A stretch of DNA of 64,000 bases, from positions 124,001 to 188,000 of the forward strand of contig NZ_BCVQ01000002.1 of NCBI RefSeq assembly GCF_001591825.1. Direction: 5' to 3'. This DNA comes from Rossellomorea vietnamensis NBRC 101237 (GTDB lineage Bacteria; Bacillota; Bacilli; Bacillales; Bacillaceae_B). The position numbers and the translations under genes are program-made. This document shows, piece after piece, positions 52,255-60,314 of this stretch (its first letter is position 1; the number at the start of each line of letters is the position of its first letter). Under the pieces are notes generated by a model. That model was not told the origin of the DNA. It worked only from the letters and a program-made list of their open reading frames with translations, and ran no database searches.

Positions 52255-52956
52255 ATGGCTGATCTTACTAAGAAACGGTTTCGGTATATAAGTCATATCC
52301 TTATCATTGCTGGAGTTCTTTCGATTACTTTAGTCGCGTATTTTCTCCTTCAATCACTCCGGGAAACTCTTTATCAATACCGTTTCGATAAACAATATGA
52401 CTTCATTTCACTAGAGGAGGACGGTGATATATATCCTGTTCAGGTGTTTCATGGAGTCAAATTGAATACGTTTGTCGAGGAGGAAGGGGAGAAGAAAGGA
52501 AATATTATTTTTGAAATAAAGGATGAACAGGAAGCAGAACTAAAAAGGTTTAATGTCACTTCTGATCCTAAAGGGATGAACGACTTTACCGAAGCAATTC
52601 AGTATAAAGAGGTGATGGAAAAGGGGACGGGCAAAGAGTCATTTATCGTAGCCATGAGACTTTCCCCGCCCACAGAGAAAATCAACTCAAATCCCATAAA
52701 CTATCGAACCTACAGTATTAATGAAAATGGAGTGATAAAGGTAAGTAACTTTACAACCAAGACGAAGTCAAAAATGGAAACTCAGTGGATCAGGGGGCTT
52801 ACAGGGGAAAAGGTTGGGTATTATTCGAATCTTCCCTATCAAAAAGGTGGGACGGTCACATTGATTTTCCTTTTTTTATTCGGGGTTGCTTCAGGCTTAG
52901 GCGGCATTTGGTTGAGGAGAGGTATTCTTACAGCGGAAAGGAAACAAGCTGCATAG
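52255..52956 (+). CDS. Hypothetical two-helix membrane protein
   Basis: 233 residues with a membrane helix near 12-34 (ILIIAGVLSITLVAYFLL) and another near 203-222 (VTLIFLFLFGVASGLGGIWL); the part between is probably extracytoplasmic and contains YDFISLEEDGDIYPVQVFHG. AGGGAGCG lies 8 bases before the ATG. No known family; the layout suggests a receptor-like or accessory wall protein. Confidence 0.6.
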   Translation: MADLTKKRFRYISHILIIAGVLSITLVAYFLLQSLRETLYQYRFDKQYDFISLEEDGDIYPVQVFHGVKLNTFVEEEGEKKGNIIFEIKDEQEAELKRFNVTSDPKGMNDFTEAIQYKEVMEKGTGKESFIVAMRLSPPTEKINSNPINYRTYSINENGVIKVSNFTTKTKSKMETQWIRGLTGEKVGYYSNLPYQKGGTVTLIFLFLFGVASGLGGIWLRRGILTAERKQAA

Positions 52957-53065
52957 GGACGGTTCTCATGCTTCCCGTCTGGGATTATTTAAATGGTTTG
53001 GAAGCCAAAGGTCCGTCCCTGTACATCCTTTGAATTCCTTATTATGAGAAAGGAAAGATGCCACG

Positions 53066-53392
53066 ATGAAAATTTCAGTTTACTTAATGACAGTCTTGAT
53101 TCTACTCACTCTGATGTTAGTATCTCTGCCGTTTTTGGCTCAGTCCGTACAAGATTTTTCTCCAGGTTTATATATTAATATATACATGCATCCATCCCTT
53201 GTCTTAATTATTGGCATCTGTTGCTTATTGGCTCTACCTCTTACATCCGTCCTGCAAAAACTTAACATTTCTAAAAAAAGAAGAAACATTACTCTTTCTA
53301 TACAAATGCTTTTATTGGTTTCTTTAGTGCTCGTACTCTACTTTAATATGAGTGATTTAAGCGAGCTCATGAATCGACCAACTTATGAATGA
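53066..53392 (+). CDS. Small polytopic membrane protein
   Basis: 108 residues with three hydrophobic helices (YLMTVLILLTLMLVSLPFLA; LVLIIGICCLLALPL; ITLSIQMLLLVSLVLVLYF). AAAGGAAAG precedes the ATG. It follows a GGGACGGTTCTCATGCTTCCC repeat (about 52956-52976) and is 110 bases after the previous gene. Function unknown. Confidence 0.55.
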   Translation: MKISVYLMTVLILLTLMLVSLPFLAQSVQDFSPGLYINIYMHPSLVLIIGICCLLALPLTSVLQKLNISKKRRNITLSIQMLLLVSLVLVLYFNMSDLSELMNRPTYE

Positions 53393-53413
53393 TATGGGAC
53401 AAGGGATTTGTCC

Positions 53414-53722
53414 TCAGTCCCATTCTCTAGACGCTTGATCTGATTTTGCAGCATTAATCATGAGAAATATCGCTGAAACAATATGCATAACCATCCCCAC
53501 AAAAGGAATCCACCCGATGCAGGATGTGACGATTCCGAGTATACTGCCGGTAGTGGCACCTTTGTCCCTGATGGTGAGAAGAAGTGTTGTAATATGCAGG
53601 ACCAACATGATGACTAAAGGGAACCATAAAAAACCGATGATGATGGAAGCCCCCAGTAACGGTATACCTAAAACGGCTTCAAAAGCCCCTGTCGTCCATT
53701 TTAAAATTCTTGAGGTAGATAT
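53414..53722 (-). CDS. Small four-helix-type membrane protein lacking a canonical start
   Basis: The minus-strand frame is hydrophobic and conserved-looking (ILKWTTGAFEAVLGIPLLGA, IIGFLWFPLVIMLVLHITT, ILGIVTSCIGWIPFVGMVMH). Its first canonical codon (ATG 53608) lies deep inside the first helices, whereas a full AAAGGAGGT (53730-53738) sits 8 bases upstream of an in-frame ATA at 53722 (ATT at 53728 is the alternative). The coordinates assume initiation at ATA; a mutated start is also possible, which would make it a pseudogene. Bacillus-type small integral membrane protein, function unknown. Confidence 0.5.
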   Translation of the reverse strand: MSTSRILKWTTGAFEAVLGIPLLGASIIIGFLWFPLVIMLVLHITTLLLTIRDKGATTGSILGIVTSCIGWIPFVGMVMHIVSAIFLMINAAKSDQASREWD

Positions 53723-53975
53723 TGAAATGACCTCCTTTTATAGTAATATTTTCCTGTATATCATAACATAGATTGAAGTTTTAAGATTAATTGTTTTAAC
53801 AAAATGAATGGCTTTTTAAAGTGTTATATATTCTTAGTTTATAAGAAAGGGATTCAGAGTATGTCTCCTGCTACATTAATGATTAACGAATGCAAAAGCT
53901 TACGTCTAAGGCTTTAGTCAAATAAATAGTTGTTTTACTGAATTTCCCTTTTTTACGGTCAAAAGTTTAAAAGAA

Positions 53976-54899
53976 TCATTGTTCCGTGTCTAAATCGAAG
54001 GAAAGGTCTTGCGATTCCAATTTACTCTTGATCTCTTTTTTTCTCTTGTCCAAGAAAGAAAGGTAGCGCTCATGTTTATGTATTTCAAACATATGAATGG
54101 ATTTATTTATGTACGGCAAAGCCTTATCGTATTTCCCCATCAACTCTAAGTTGTACCCGATATGATAATGAAGCTCTCCAAGCCCCCATAAATGCTCCTC
54201 TTCAAGACACCATTTAATGGCTCTCCGGCAATAATCGGTTGATTCCTCATATCGATTTAACCTGGTCAGGACTCTGGCAGTATTATAGAATAGCCTGGTT
54301 TTGATTGATTTATCAAATAGTTGTTCTGTATGATTCAGGATGTCTTCAACCTTCTGATAATGTGGTAGTGCCTCTTCGTGGTTATCTAAAAGGGATTCCC
54401 AGCTGCCGAAGGTCATGAGGATTTCCATTTCTCTTTCTGAAACGGCCTTTTTTTGGTTAGCTGTCAGTTCGTAAGTTTGTTGCAATAACTGAAAAGACTG
54501 ATCCGGGTCTTTTTTAACTTCAAACAGATAGATTGCTTTATGCCAGTATAGCAACTGAAGTTTCTCAGTATCTTTATAGAAGAAGGGGTTCTTTTCTTCC
54601 GTCTTGACCACTTCCATCATTTCCTCGTATTTCCCATCCAGTCTAAGGGTCCTCAACTGCTTCTCAACTTCACGTATATAATCAAGGCGGGGAGTGGTCC
54701 CAATCTCAAAGAAAAAGTTCACATCCACTCCGAGCTTCAACGAAATCTGATAAAGCGACGTAGCACTCGGATAAATATCTCCCTTTTCAATCCGGCTGAT
54801 CAGCGCCTGCGTACAAACCTCTTCAGCCAGATCCCCTTGAGTTAACCCCACCACTTTTCTCATTTCTCTAATCTTTTTTCCAATAACGGAGTAATCCAA
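53976..54899 (-). CDS. RRNPP-type HTH-TPR transcriptional regulator, copy 2
   Basis: 307-residue paralogue of the regulator at 23453-24346: Xre-type HTH at 1-62 (VIGKKIREMRKVVGLTQGDL; ALISRIEKGDIYPSATSLYQ) then a TPR-like superhelix with YHIGYNLELMGKYDKALPYI. TTG 54899 is used as the start because GAAGGTGA lies 5 bases upstream and the product then matches the paralogue's N-terminus; upstream in-frame ATG 54977 has none. It is divergent from the TasA matrix operon, so it may regulate it in response to a peptide; the pheromone gene was not found. Confidence 0.83.
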   Translation of the reverse strand: MDYSVIGKKIREMRKVVGLTQGDLAEEVCTQALISRIEKGDIYPSATSLYQISLKLGVDVNFFFEIGTTPRLDYIREVEKQLRTLRLDGKYEEMMEVVKTEEKNPFFYKDTEKLQLLYWHKAIYLFEVKKDPDQSFQLLQQTYELTANQKKAVSEREMEILMTFGSWESLLDNHEEALPHYQKVEDILNHTEQLFDKSIKTRLFYNTARVLTRLNRYEESTDYCRRAIKWCLEEEHLWGLGELHYHIGYNLELMGKYDKALPYINKSIHMFEIHKHERYLSFLDKRKKEIKSKLESQDLSFDLDTEQ

Positions 54900-55024
54900 T
54901 GTATCACCTTCACTGAATAAAACTGTACTTAATATCTTAACAGAGATTGGCAGAATGAGGGAAATTGTATCATCCATCTCAGGGTTTAGTTCAGAATTTT
55001 TCGTTCATTATAAAGTTTAAGTTT

Positions 55025-55178
55025 GTTCTTAATAATAAATAAAAAGATAAGATATAAAGAGATAATCCGAGATAATAAACGTTTTTTGTTCTTTTTAACA
55101 TATAAATAGCCGGATTTGAGGTTTTCCAACCCATGACATTTGTCTTATACTTCAAATGTAAGGTTCGTTAAAAAGAAC
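55025..55178 (+). promoter_or_regulatory. TasA promoter with SinR-box-like sites
   Basis: A sigma-A-like promoter, TTTCCA (55123-55128), 17 bases, TATACT (55146-55151), precedes the matrix gene. SinR-type GTTCTYT sites surround it: GTTCTTT at 55088-55094, its inverse AAAGAAC at 55172-55178, plus near-match GTTCTTA at 55025-55031. Placement before and after the promoter would suit repression by a SinR-like protein. No sinR gene is in the window. Confidence 0.55.
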
Positions 55179-55234
55179 AAAACAAACTTTGAAACGAACC
55201 AAATAATAAGATGAAAACGAGGAGGAATTTTAAG

Positions 55235-55828
55235 ATGGGTATTAAGCAAAAATTAGGTTTAGGCGTAGCATCAGCAGCACTTGGGTTGGCATTAGTTGGG
55301 GGAGGTACATATGCGTATTTTAGTGATAGTGTAGATACTAGCGCTAGCTTTGCAGCGGGTACTTTAGACTTGAATGCTGCACCAACAGAGATTATTAATG
55401 TGGGGAATATCAAACCAGGGGATACTATGCTCCGTTCATTTAAATTATTAAATAACGGAACACTTGATATTGCAACTATTGATCTCGCTACCGATTATAC
55501 TGTGACGGATGCGAATAATAATAATAGTGAAGATCTAGGTAAGCATATCCGAGTAAACTTCCTTTGGAATATTGATAAAGTAGATGAACCTATCTTTAGT
55601 ACAACACTAGCTGATTTGAAAAATATGGCTCCAGATGTTATTGAGGGTAATATCTTCTCAGCGTGGTTGGGAGAACGAGGAGGAAAATTAGCTGCTGGCA
55701 CAAATGACACTTTGTTAGTTCAGTACGAATTTGTAGACACTGGTAGTGAACAAAATGAATTCCAAGGTGATTCTTTATCACTTAAATGGACCTTTGAAGG
55801 TAAACAAGGAGATGGCGTAGCAAAGTAA
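55235..55828 (+). CDS. tasA: TasA/CalY-family biofilm matrix protein (camelysin-like)
   Basis: 197-residue secreted amyloid-forming matrix protein. Signal peptide processed by SipW-type peptidase (KLGLGVASAALGLALVGGGT then YAYFSDS), followed by the conserved FAAGTLDLN and later PGDTMLRSFKLLNNGTLDIA. ATG 55235 follows GAGGAGG; an in-frame ATG at 55211 lies before the RBS. It heads a tasA-tapA-sipW set, in a different order from B. subtilis (tapA-sipW-tasA). The symbol covers the TasA/CalY family; it is shorter than B. subtilis TasA, so a CalY-like role is equally possible. Confidence 0.88.
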   Translation: MGIKQKLGLGVASAALGLALVGGGTYAYFSDSVDTSASFAAGTLDLNAAPTEIINVGNIKPGDTMLRSFKLLNNGTLDIATIDLATDYTVTDANNNNSEDLGKHIRVNFLWNIDKVDEPIFSTTLADLKNMAPDVIEGNIFSAWLGERGGKLAAGTNDTLLVQYEFVDTGSEQNEFQGDSLSLKWTFEGKQGDGVAK

Positions 55829-55838
55829 TTTAATTAAA

Positions 55839-55930
55839 TGTAGGAATTAGGGGATTTAGATCCCCTTTTCCTACACCAATTTTATTTTTCAGAAAGGGAT
55901 GAGACACCTTATGTTTTTCTGAAAAATAAA
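55839..55930 (+). terminator. Two hairpins between tasA and tapA
   Basis: First: TGTAGGAA/TTCCTACA with inner GGGGAT/ATCCCC (55839-55875), followed by T-rich sequence. Second: TTTATTTTTCAGAAA (55881-55895) against TTTCTGAAAAATAAA (55916-55930), a perfect 15-bp inverted repeat. They probably lower read-through so the matrix protein is made in excess over TapA and SipW. Confidence 0.7.
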
Positions 55931-55953
55931 AATTTACTCCATATACAAAGGAT

Positions 55954-56817
55954 GTGATCTCCATAAGATACCTAAGAACAAGAAAGCACAAAACTCCTAC
56001 AAAAAAGTGGAAGCTCCTTTGTCAGCTAATGGCCATCTGGTATGCCACCACCATTACGACATCATTTATAAACGGAAGTACTGGCGCCTATTTCAACGAC
56101 CAAGACCATGTAACAGGTGTTATAACTGCAGGTACTTGGAGTAGTTGGGATGAAAGTTCTTTAACCTTCCCTGATAAACAAGGGGAGACCGTAAATGCAT
56201 GCTCTCCGATAGACATTTCAGCCAGAATGATGAATACAGGAAGTTCCATGGAAGGTACAACAGAGTTTGCAGTGTACTATGCAGCCACTGGAAATCCTAA
56301 GGACGGAAACAATGTATTTAGTGGAGATATTCAACCTATGAATGAAGGTGAAACTGCTACTTTAACAGCTAATGTCAATCAACCGGGTAACTACAAATTC
56401 AAAGCCCTCCAACGCCCCGGCCACGGAAATAAAGAAGATATTCGACATGAATTATGGAGTGAAACGATCACCGTTACATGCGATCAAGCGCCAGCAGAGA
56501 CCCCGGATAAAAGCGAAAAAGAAAAGAAACCAGAGACACCTGAGAACATAGATAAAAAAGATAAAGGAAACCAGGAAGTAACTGACCCCGCTCCTTCACC
56601 TGAAAAAAGAGAAGAAAATATAAAGGAAGAAACTCCACCAAAGGAAGAAAATAAACAGGAACCTGAACAGCCTGATGAGCCTGTCGAGCCAGAACAGAAA
56701 ACGGAAGAACAAGCTAAAGTGAAGGCAGCAAGCGAGCAAAGAGATGCACCTCCAAAGAAAGAAGAGCCATCGGAGCCTGCTCCTTCTTCCTTGGAAACAA
56801 CTAGTAATCAAGAGTAA
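55954..56817 (+). CDS. tapA: TapA-like amyloid fibre anchoring/assembly protein
   Basis: 287 residues. N-terminal membrane/signal segment (WKLLCQLMAIWYATTITTSF) then SipW-type site before NGSTGAYFNDQDHVTG, typical of TapA (YqxM). A strand-rich domain to about 175 carries two cysteines (VNACSPIDIS; ITVTCDQAP), and the last ~110 residues are a Pro/Glu/Lys-rich tail. The GTG at 55954 lies within the RBS-like AAAGGATGTGA, so the true start is unsure: an in-frame ATA at 55963 sits at good spacing. Between tasA and sipW, its assembly role is well supported by context. Confidence 0.82.
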   Translation: MISIRYLRTRKHKTPTKKWKLLCQLMAIWYATTITTSFINGSTGAYFNDQDHVTGVITAGTWSSWDESSLTFPDKQGETVNACSPIDISARMMNTGSSMEGTTEFAVYYAATGNPKDGNNVFSGDIQPMNEGETATLTANVNQPGNYKFKALQRPGHGNKEDIRHELWSETITVTCDQAPAETPDKSEKEKKPETPENIDKKDKGNQEVTDPAPSPEKREENIKEETPPKEENKQEPEQPDEPVEPEQKTEEQAKVKAASEQRDAPPKKEEPSEPAPSSLETTSNQE

Positions 56818-56841
56818 AAGAAAGGTTAGGTTGATAAAAAT

Positions 56842-57414
56842 ATGAAGCTAGCAAAGAAAATACTAAGTACAAGTATCACGGTTGTTTTATATGCAGTGTT
56901 GTTTATGATGATATTCGTCGTCGTCTCGTCAAAGGCATCAGGTGGAGAGCCTCAATTCTTCGGGTATCAAATTAAAACCGTACTCTCAGGATCGATGGAG
57001 CCGGGTATTCAAACGGGATCCATTATTGCGGTGAAACCAGGAGGCGACATGACGCGTTTTAAAAAGGGAGACGTTATAACTTTTAAAGAAAAAGAGAACA
57101 TTCTCGTTACTCACCGTGTTTTAGAAGTGACCAAGAGCGGTGACCATGTAATGTATAAAACCAAGGGGGACAACAATGACGCGCCAGACCTTGAACCAGT
57201 GTTGTCTGAAAATGTAGTGGCAGAATATAAAGGATTCACGATTCCCTATATAGGCTACTTCATGAACTTCATGAATTCAAAAAACGGAGCATTGATGTTC
57301 ATCATCCCGGGAATCTTACTTCTATTATATTCAGGTTTTACGATTTGGAAAGCGATCTCCTCCATTGATCTTTCATCAAAAAAAGAAGACACGATTGAGA
57401 AGAATGTATCGTAA
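56842..57414 (+). CDS. sipW: ER-type signal peptidase I (SipW)
   Basis: 190-residue membrane protease that removes the signal peptides of TasA and TapA. An N-terminal helix (about 9-30) precedes the catalytic Ser51 (LSGSMEPG); His91 in VTHRVLEV replaces the usual lysine, marking the ER/archaeal type, and the acidic site is in KGDNNDAPD (110-116). A second helix is at the C-terminus (about 152-172). GAAAGGTTAGG precedes the ATG. It is the last gene of the matrix operon. Confidence 0.92.
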   Translation: MKLAKKILSTSITVVLYAVLFMMIFVVVSSKASGGEPQFFGYQIKTVLSGSMEPGIQTGSIIAVKPGGDMTRFKKGDVITFKEKENILVTHRVLEVTKSGDHVMYKTKGDNNDAPDLEPVLSENVVAEYKGFTIPYIGYFMNFMNSKNGALMFIIPGILLLLYSGFTIWKAISSIDLSSKKEDTIEKNVS

Positions 57415-57426
57415 ATAATTTTAAAT

Positions 57427-57461
57427 AGGAGGCAAGGGGGCGGACCTCTTGCTTCCTTTTT
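57427..57461 (+). terminator. Terminator of the matrix operon, GGAAGCAAG family
   Basis: GGAGGCAAG (57427-57435) pairs with CTTGCTTCC (57448-57456) with one G-U pair and is followed by TTTTT; the loop carries GGGGCGGACCT of the dispersed repeat. Confidence 0.8.
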
Positions 57462-57548
57462 AATTGTTCCAAAGGGGATGGGGAAGATATACCTTTCAAC
57501 TTCAATCAGATTATCGGCATCTTAATGTAGCGTGCTCTGGGAATTGAG

Positions 57549-57591
57549 CAGCCAGGTGGACCTATTTTTATAGAATAGGTCCACCTGGCTG
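57549..57591. repeat. Perfect 18-bp hairpin of unknown role
   Basis: CAGCCAGGTGGACCTATT (57549-57566), loop TTTATAG, AATAGGTCCACCTGGCTG (57574-57591). There is no T-tract, so it is not a standard terminator. The rest of the 57415-57857 gap shows a possible decayed coding end (NPKEYTHKLDLDPDQLYREG... to TGA 57736-57738) but no gene. Confidence 0.6.
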
Positions 57592-57857
57592 TGCGAAGAG
57601 TGTTGTTAGAAAGTCTCCCAATCTTTCTTCCGAACCTAACCATCGACGCCCAATCCAAAAGAATATACTCACAAGTTAGATTTGGATCCCGATCAGTTGT
57701 ACAGGGAAGGCATTGATTTAATAGAAATTAAAAAATGATTGAAGTAGCGAAAAATACAAACTTTTTAGAAAGAGCATAAATATATTGAGGTTGGCTTTTA
57801 GTAATATTCCCTCTCAGCCTACCTCTTTCACTCTAATCAGAATAAAGGGCCTAACAC

Positions 57858-59960
57858 TCAGTCCCGCAACCGCACCAATATCCCATCCCCCTTCTCACTC
57901 ACCTTCACCACCGCAGTTTTCACCTTACCTTCCACATCGAGACCGGTTCCTTCGGGGATGAAGAAATGTTCGATTCCATATGTGACCTGGGCACTGTTGT
58001 CCCATGAGCTTGTCACTTTTCCATTTAAGAGCACGTCCCCGGGCTTACTTTCATAAGACGCATTCCATTTTCCATTAAACTTATAAACTCCTGAATATTC
58101 ATGGATGCCCTGTGGGTTTTTACGTAAAACGATCGTGACGGGCCCGTTGTCATCGATGGAGGTATCCTCCAGTTGTGAAATACTGTAGTTTAATTCCACA
58201 TAATCACCCTGTAGGAGGGACCTCGGATCGACTGGTTGAAGTTCCAGGATGACCGTTTCCCCGTTTTGGAGTAAGGTTTCGTTCGAATACACCTGATATC
58301 CGACCCATCCAGCTTGAAGACCTATGATGAGGAGGAGACCGAGCCTTTTCCCTGCAAGGATCGAGTACGATTTCCGTTCAAAGCCACTCTTCCTATCCAG
58401 GTAGCTGGCCACCAGAAAGAAGACCATGCCCAACACGGCAAAGAGCACGGATTTATGAACGAGCTTCCAGGCCAAATCATAATACAACTGGACGATCAGC
58501 ATGAACCAGAATAGGAGGGATGATATCCAATAAACCTGAAGACCCTGCTTTTTGAAAACATACACGCATAAGGTCGCTATCAGGAAAAATAGCGTGCAAT
58601 AGATAATATGAAGGCTCAACGATAGATCGATCGTCGTTAACGAGAAAAGAGCTATGAATCCACTGAGAAACGCCCCATACTGAAGGGCCTGGTTATTTTT
58701 CAGCAGGAGGTAGGCTATTCCGTTTAAGAACACCATCACCAGCAGAAGGGCATGAGCACCCAGTTCCATCGTTTGCCCTAGGAAGATCGCTGTATTCAAT
58801 TGAAACAGCAGGTAAAAGATAAATCTCGCAGCAGTCCGTTTTTCAATGTAAAAGACAAAGGCCAAAACAAAGAACATCACAAACGAAAATTCATCAAATA
58901 CACTTGCGATCATCCCGAACACGATGCCGGTCATCATAAGCGAATACTTTACAGGGGACGGCCAGTTCGTCATTGTACTTGGAATGACGAGAAATACCGT
59001 CGCCAATACAAATAGAATGGCCATGGAGACATCCACCATGAACAATGAAAGCAGGCCGAAAACAGACGCCACGATAAAAACAGAAGCGATAGTCGTGACG
59101 CTTGCCACGAAGATCGTCTTTGTCCAGTGACGGGAAGCGGAATGGTTTCGTAAGTAGTTTACAAGGAATACACTTCCCGTTAATAACAGAATCGCGGTCA
59201 GTAAAAGGCCGAAGAAGAACAGACTGGACACGTATCTTGCCATCAGCTCGAACATTTTGATAATGACAAAGCCCGTTCCGAACATCGATAGAATGATAAA
59301 GATGGATGTTTCCTTATGAAAATACCGGTGTATCCCGACGCCGAGGATGCCTATATAAAACAGGGTGAAGAAAGCGGAATACGGGTTATTGAAAGCTGTG
59401 ACGATAAGAAGAAGATTGGCAGAGACGAGACTCAGGTAAAGCAATGGTTTTGTTTGGATATATCCTTTTTTGATAATCAAAAATAAGAGCATGTTCGCGA
59501 TGCCGACTCCGAATGCGATCCACGTATGGACGAGGGTCCAGTGCCCGAATGGTGTGGAAGGGAACAGATAAAAGTAGATCGTCAAATGGATGAGGATGTG
59601 GGTCAATGCGTAAAATCCCCCGTATCGAGTGTACAAGCTGAACAGCAGGGCGGGAATGGACCAGACAAGAAACAATAAATAGCTGTCCGCATGGGAATTG
59701 TACAGCTGTCCGAGCAGCGCAACGGAAAGACCAAAGGAAATCACCCCGCTGACCAACAGCCAATTGGACAGGAAATGGGCTCCCTTCAAAACACGGTCCA
59801 ACAGGAAACCGGCTCCATAGAACAATACAATCAAAGCCCCCGCTAATGCCACTTTCTCAAGCCGAGAAAATACCTGCCAGTTAGAAGCGAAAAAATAAAG
59901 TGCACTGGTTAAAATGAAAACAACTCCGAATAAGTAGGTAAGTGAAACCATTTTTTTCAT
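57858..59960 (-). CDS. Large polytopic membrane protein with C-terminal GDYXXLXY domain
   Basis: About 700 residues. The first ~540 form around 16-18 membrane helices (DUF2157/DUF4401-like, e.g. YFFASNWQVFSRLEKVAL near the start); the last ~150 are outside, with the family motif RSLLQGDYVELNYSIS (GDYxxLxY) and an ending VKVSEKGDGILVRLRD. ATG 59960 follows AGGGGTGAG; GTG 59969 is also in frame but lies in the RBS. Function of this family is unknown; the composition suggests an envelope component. Confidence 0.75.
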   Translation of the reverse strand: MKKMVSLTYLFGVVFILTSALYFFASNWQVFSRLEKVALAGALIVLFYGAGFLLDRVLKGAHFLSNWLLVSGVISFGLSVALLGQLYNSHADSYLLFLVWSIPALLFSLYTRYGGFYALTHILIHLTIYFYLFPSTPFGHWTLVHTWIAFGVGIANMLLFLIIKKGYIQTKPLLYLSLVSANLLLIVTAFNNPYSAFFTLFYIGILGVGIHRYFHKETSIFIILSMFGTGFVIIKMFELMARYVSSLFFFGLLLTAILLLTGSVFLVNYLRNHSASRHWTKTIFVASVTTIASVFIVASVFGLLSLFMVDVSMAILFVLATVFLVIPSTMTNWPSPVKYSLMMTGIVFGMIASVFDEFSFVMFFVLAFVFYIEKRTAARFIFYLLFQLNTAIFLGQTMELGAHALLLVMVFLNGIAYLLLKNNQALQYGAFLSGFIALFSLTTIDLSLSLHIIYCTLFFLIATLCVYVFKKQGLQVYWISSLLFWFMLIVQLYYDLAWKLVHKSVLFAVLGMVFFLVASYLDRKSGFERKSYSILAGKRLGLLLIIGLQAGWVGYQVYSNETLLQNGETVILELQPVDPRSLLQGDYVELNYSISQLEDTSIDDNGPVTIVLRKNPQGIHEYSGVYKFNGKWNASYESKPGDVLLNGKVTSSWDNSAQVTYGIEHFFIPEGTGLDVEGKVKTAVVKVSEKGDGILVRLRD

Positions 59961-60174
59961 AAAACTCACCCCTGTCTTGAAATCCCTCCTTCTATTATAT
60001 GATGGCGCAAGGGAATTAGGCTAATATATGGAGGAAGCAAGAGGGGAGTATTCAAATCCTTCATTTTTAAACCGTAGATAGTTTCTACTGAACAATCACA
60101 ATATGTAAAAAATCCCCCATTAGTCATATAGCCACCCTCTCCCCATCTATTGTAAAATAAAAAAGACAGATAAT

Positions 60175-60254
60175 TGCAAGCGTTTGCATTAGTTCGAAAT
60201 GACTACCTCGGGAGTCACCTCACATTTTTTTAACCAATTGTGCAAACGATTTCA
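60175..60254 (+). promoter_or_regulatory. Two LacI/CcpA-type operators upstream of the amylopullulanase
   Basis: TGCAAGCGTTTGCA (60175-60188) is near-palindromic, and TGCAAACGATTTCA (60241-60254) matches the cre consensus TGWAANCGNTNWCA except for one base. Both lie within 140 bases of the start codon, so catabolite repression or a maltose-type LacI regulator probably controls the starch enzyme. Confidence 0.65.
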
Positions 60255-60314
60255 CAAACATCATCACGAGCACTTCTATTATTCTATTTATCCAAATAAG
60301 GGGGAAAACATGAA

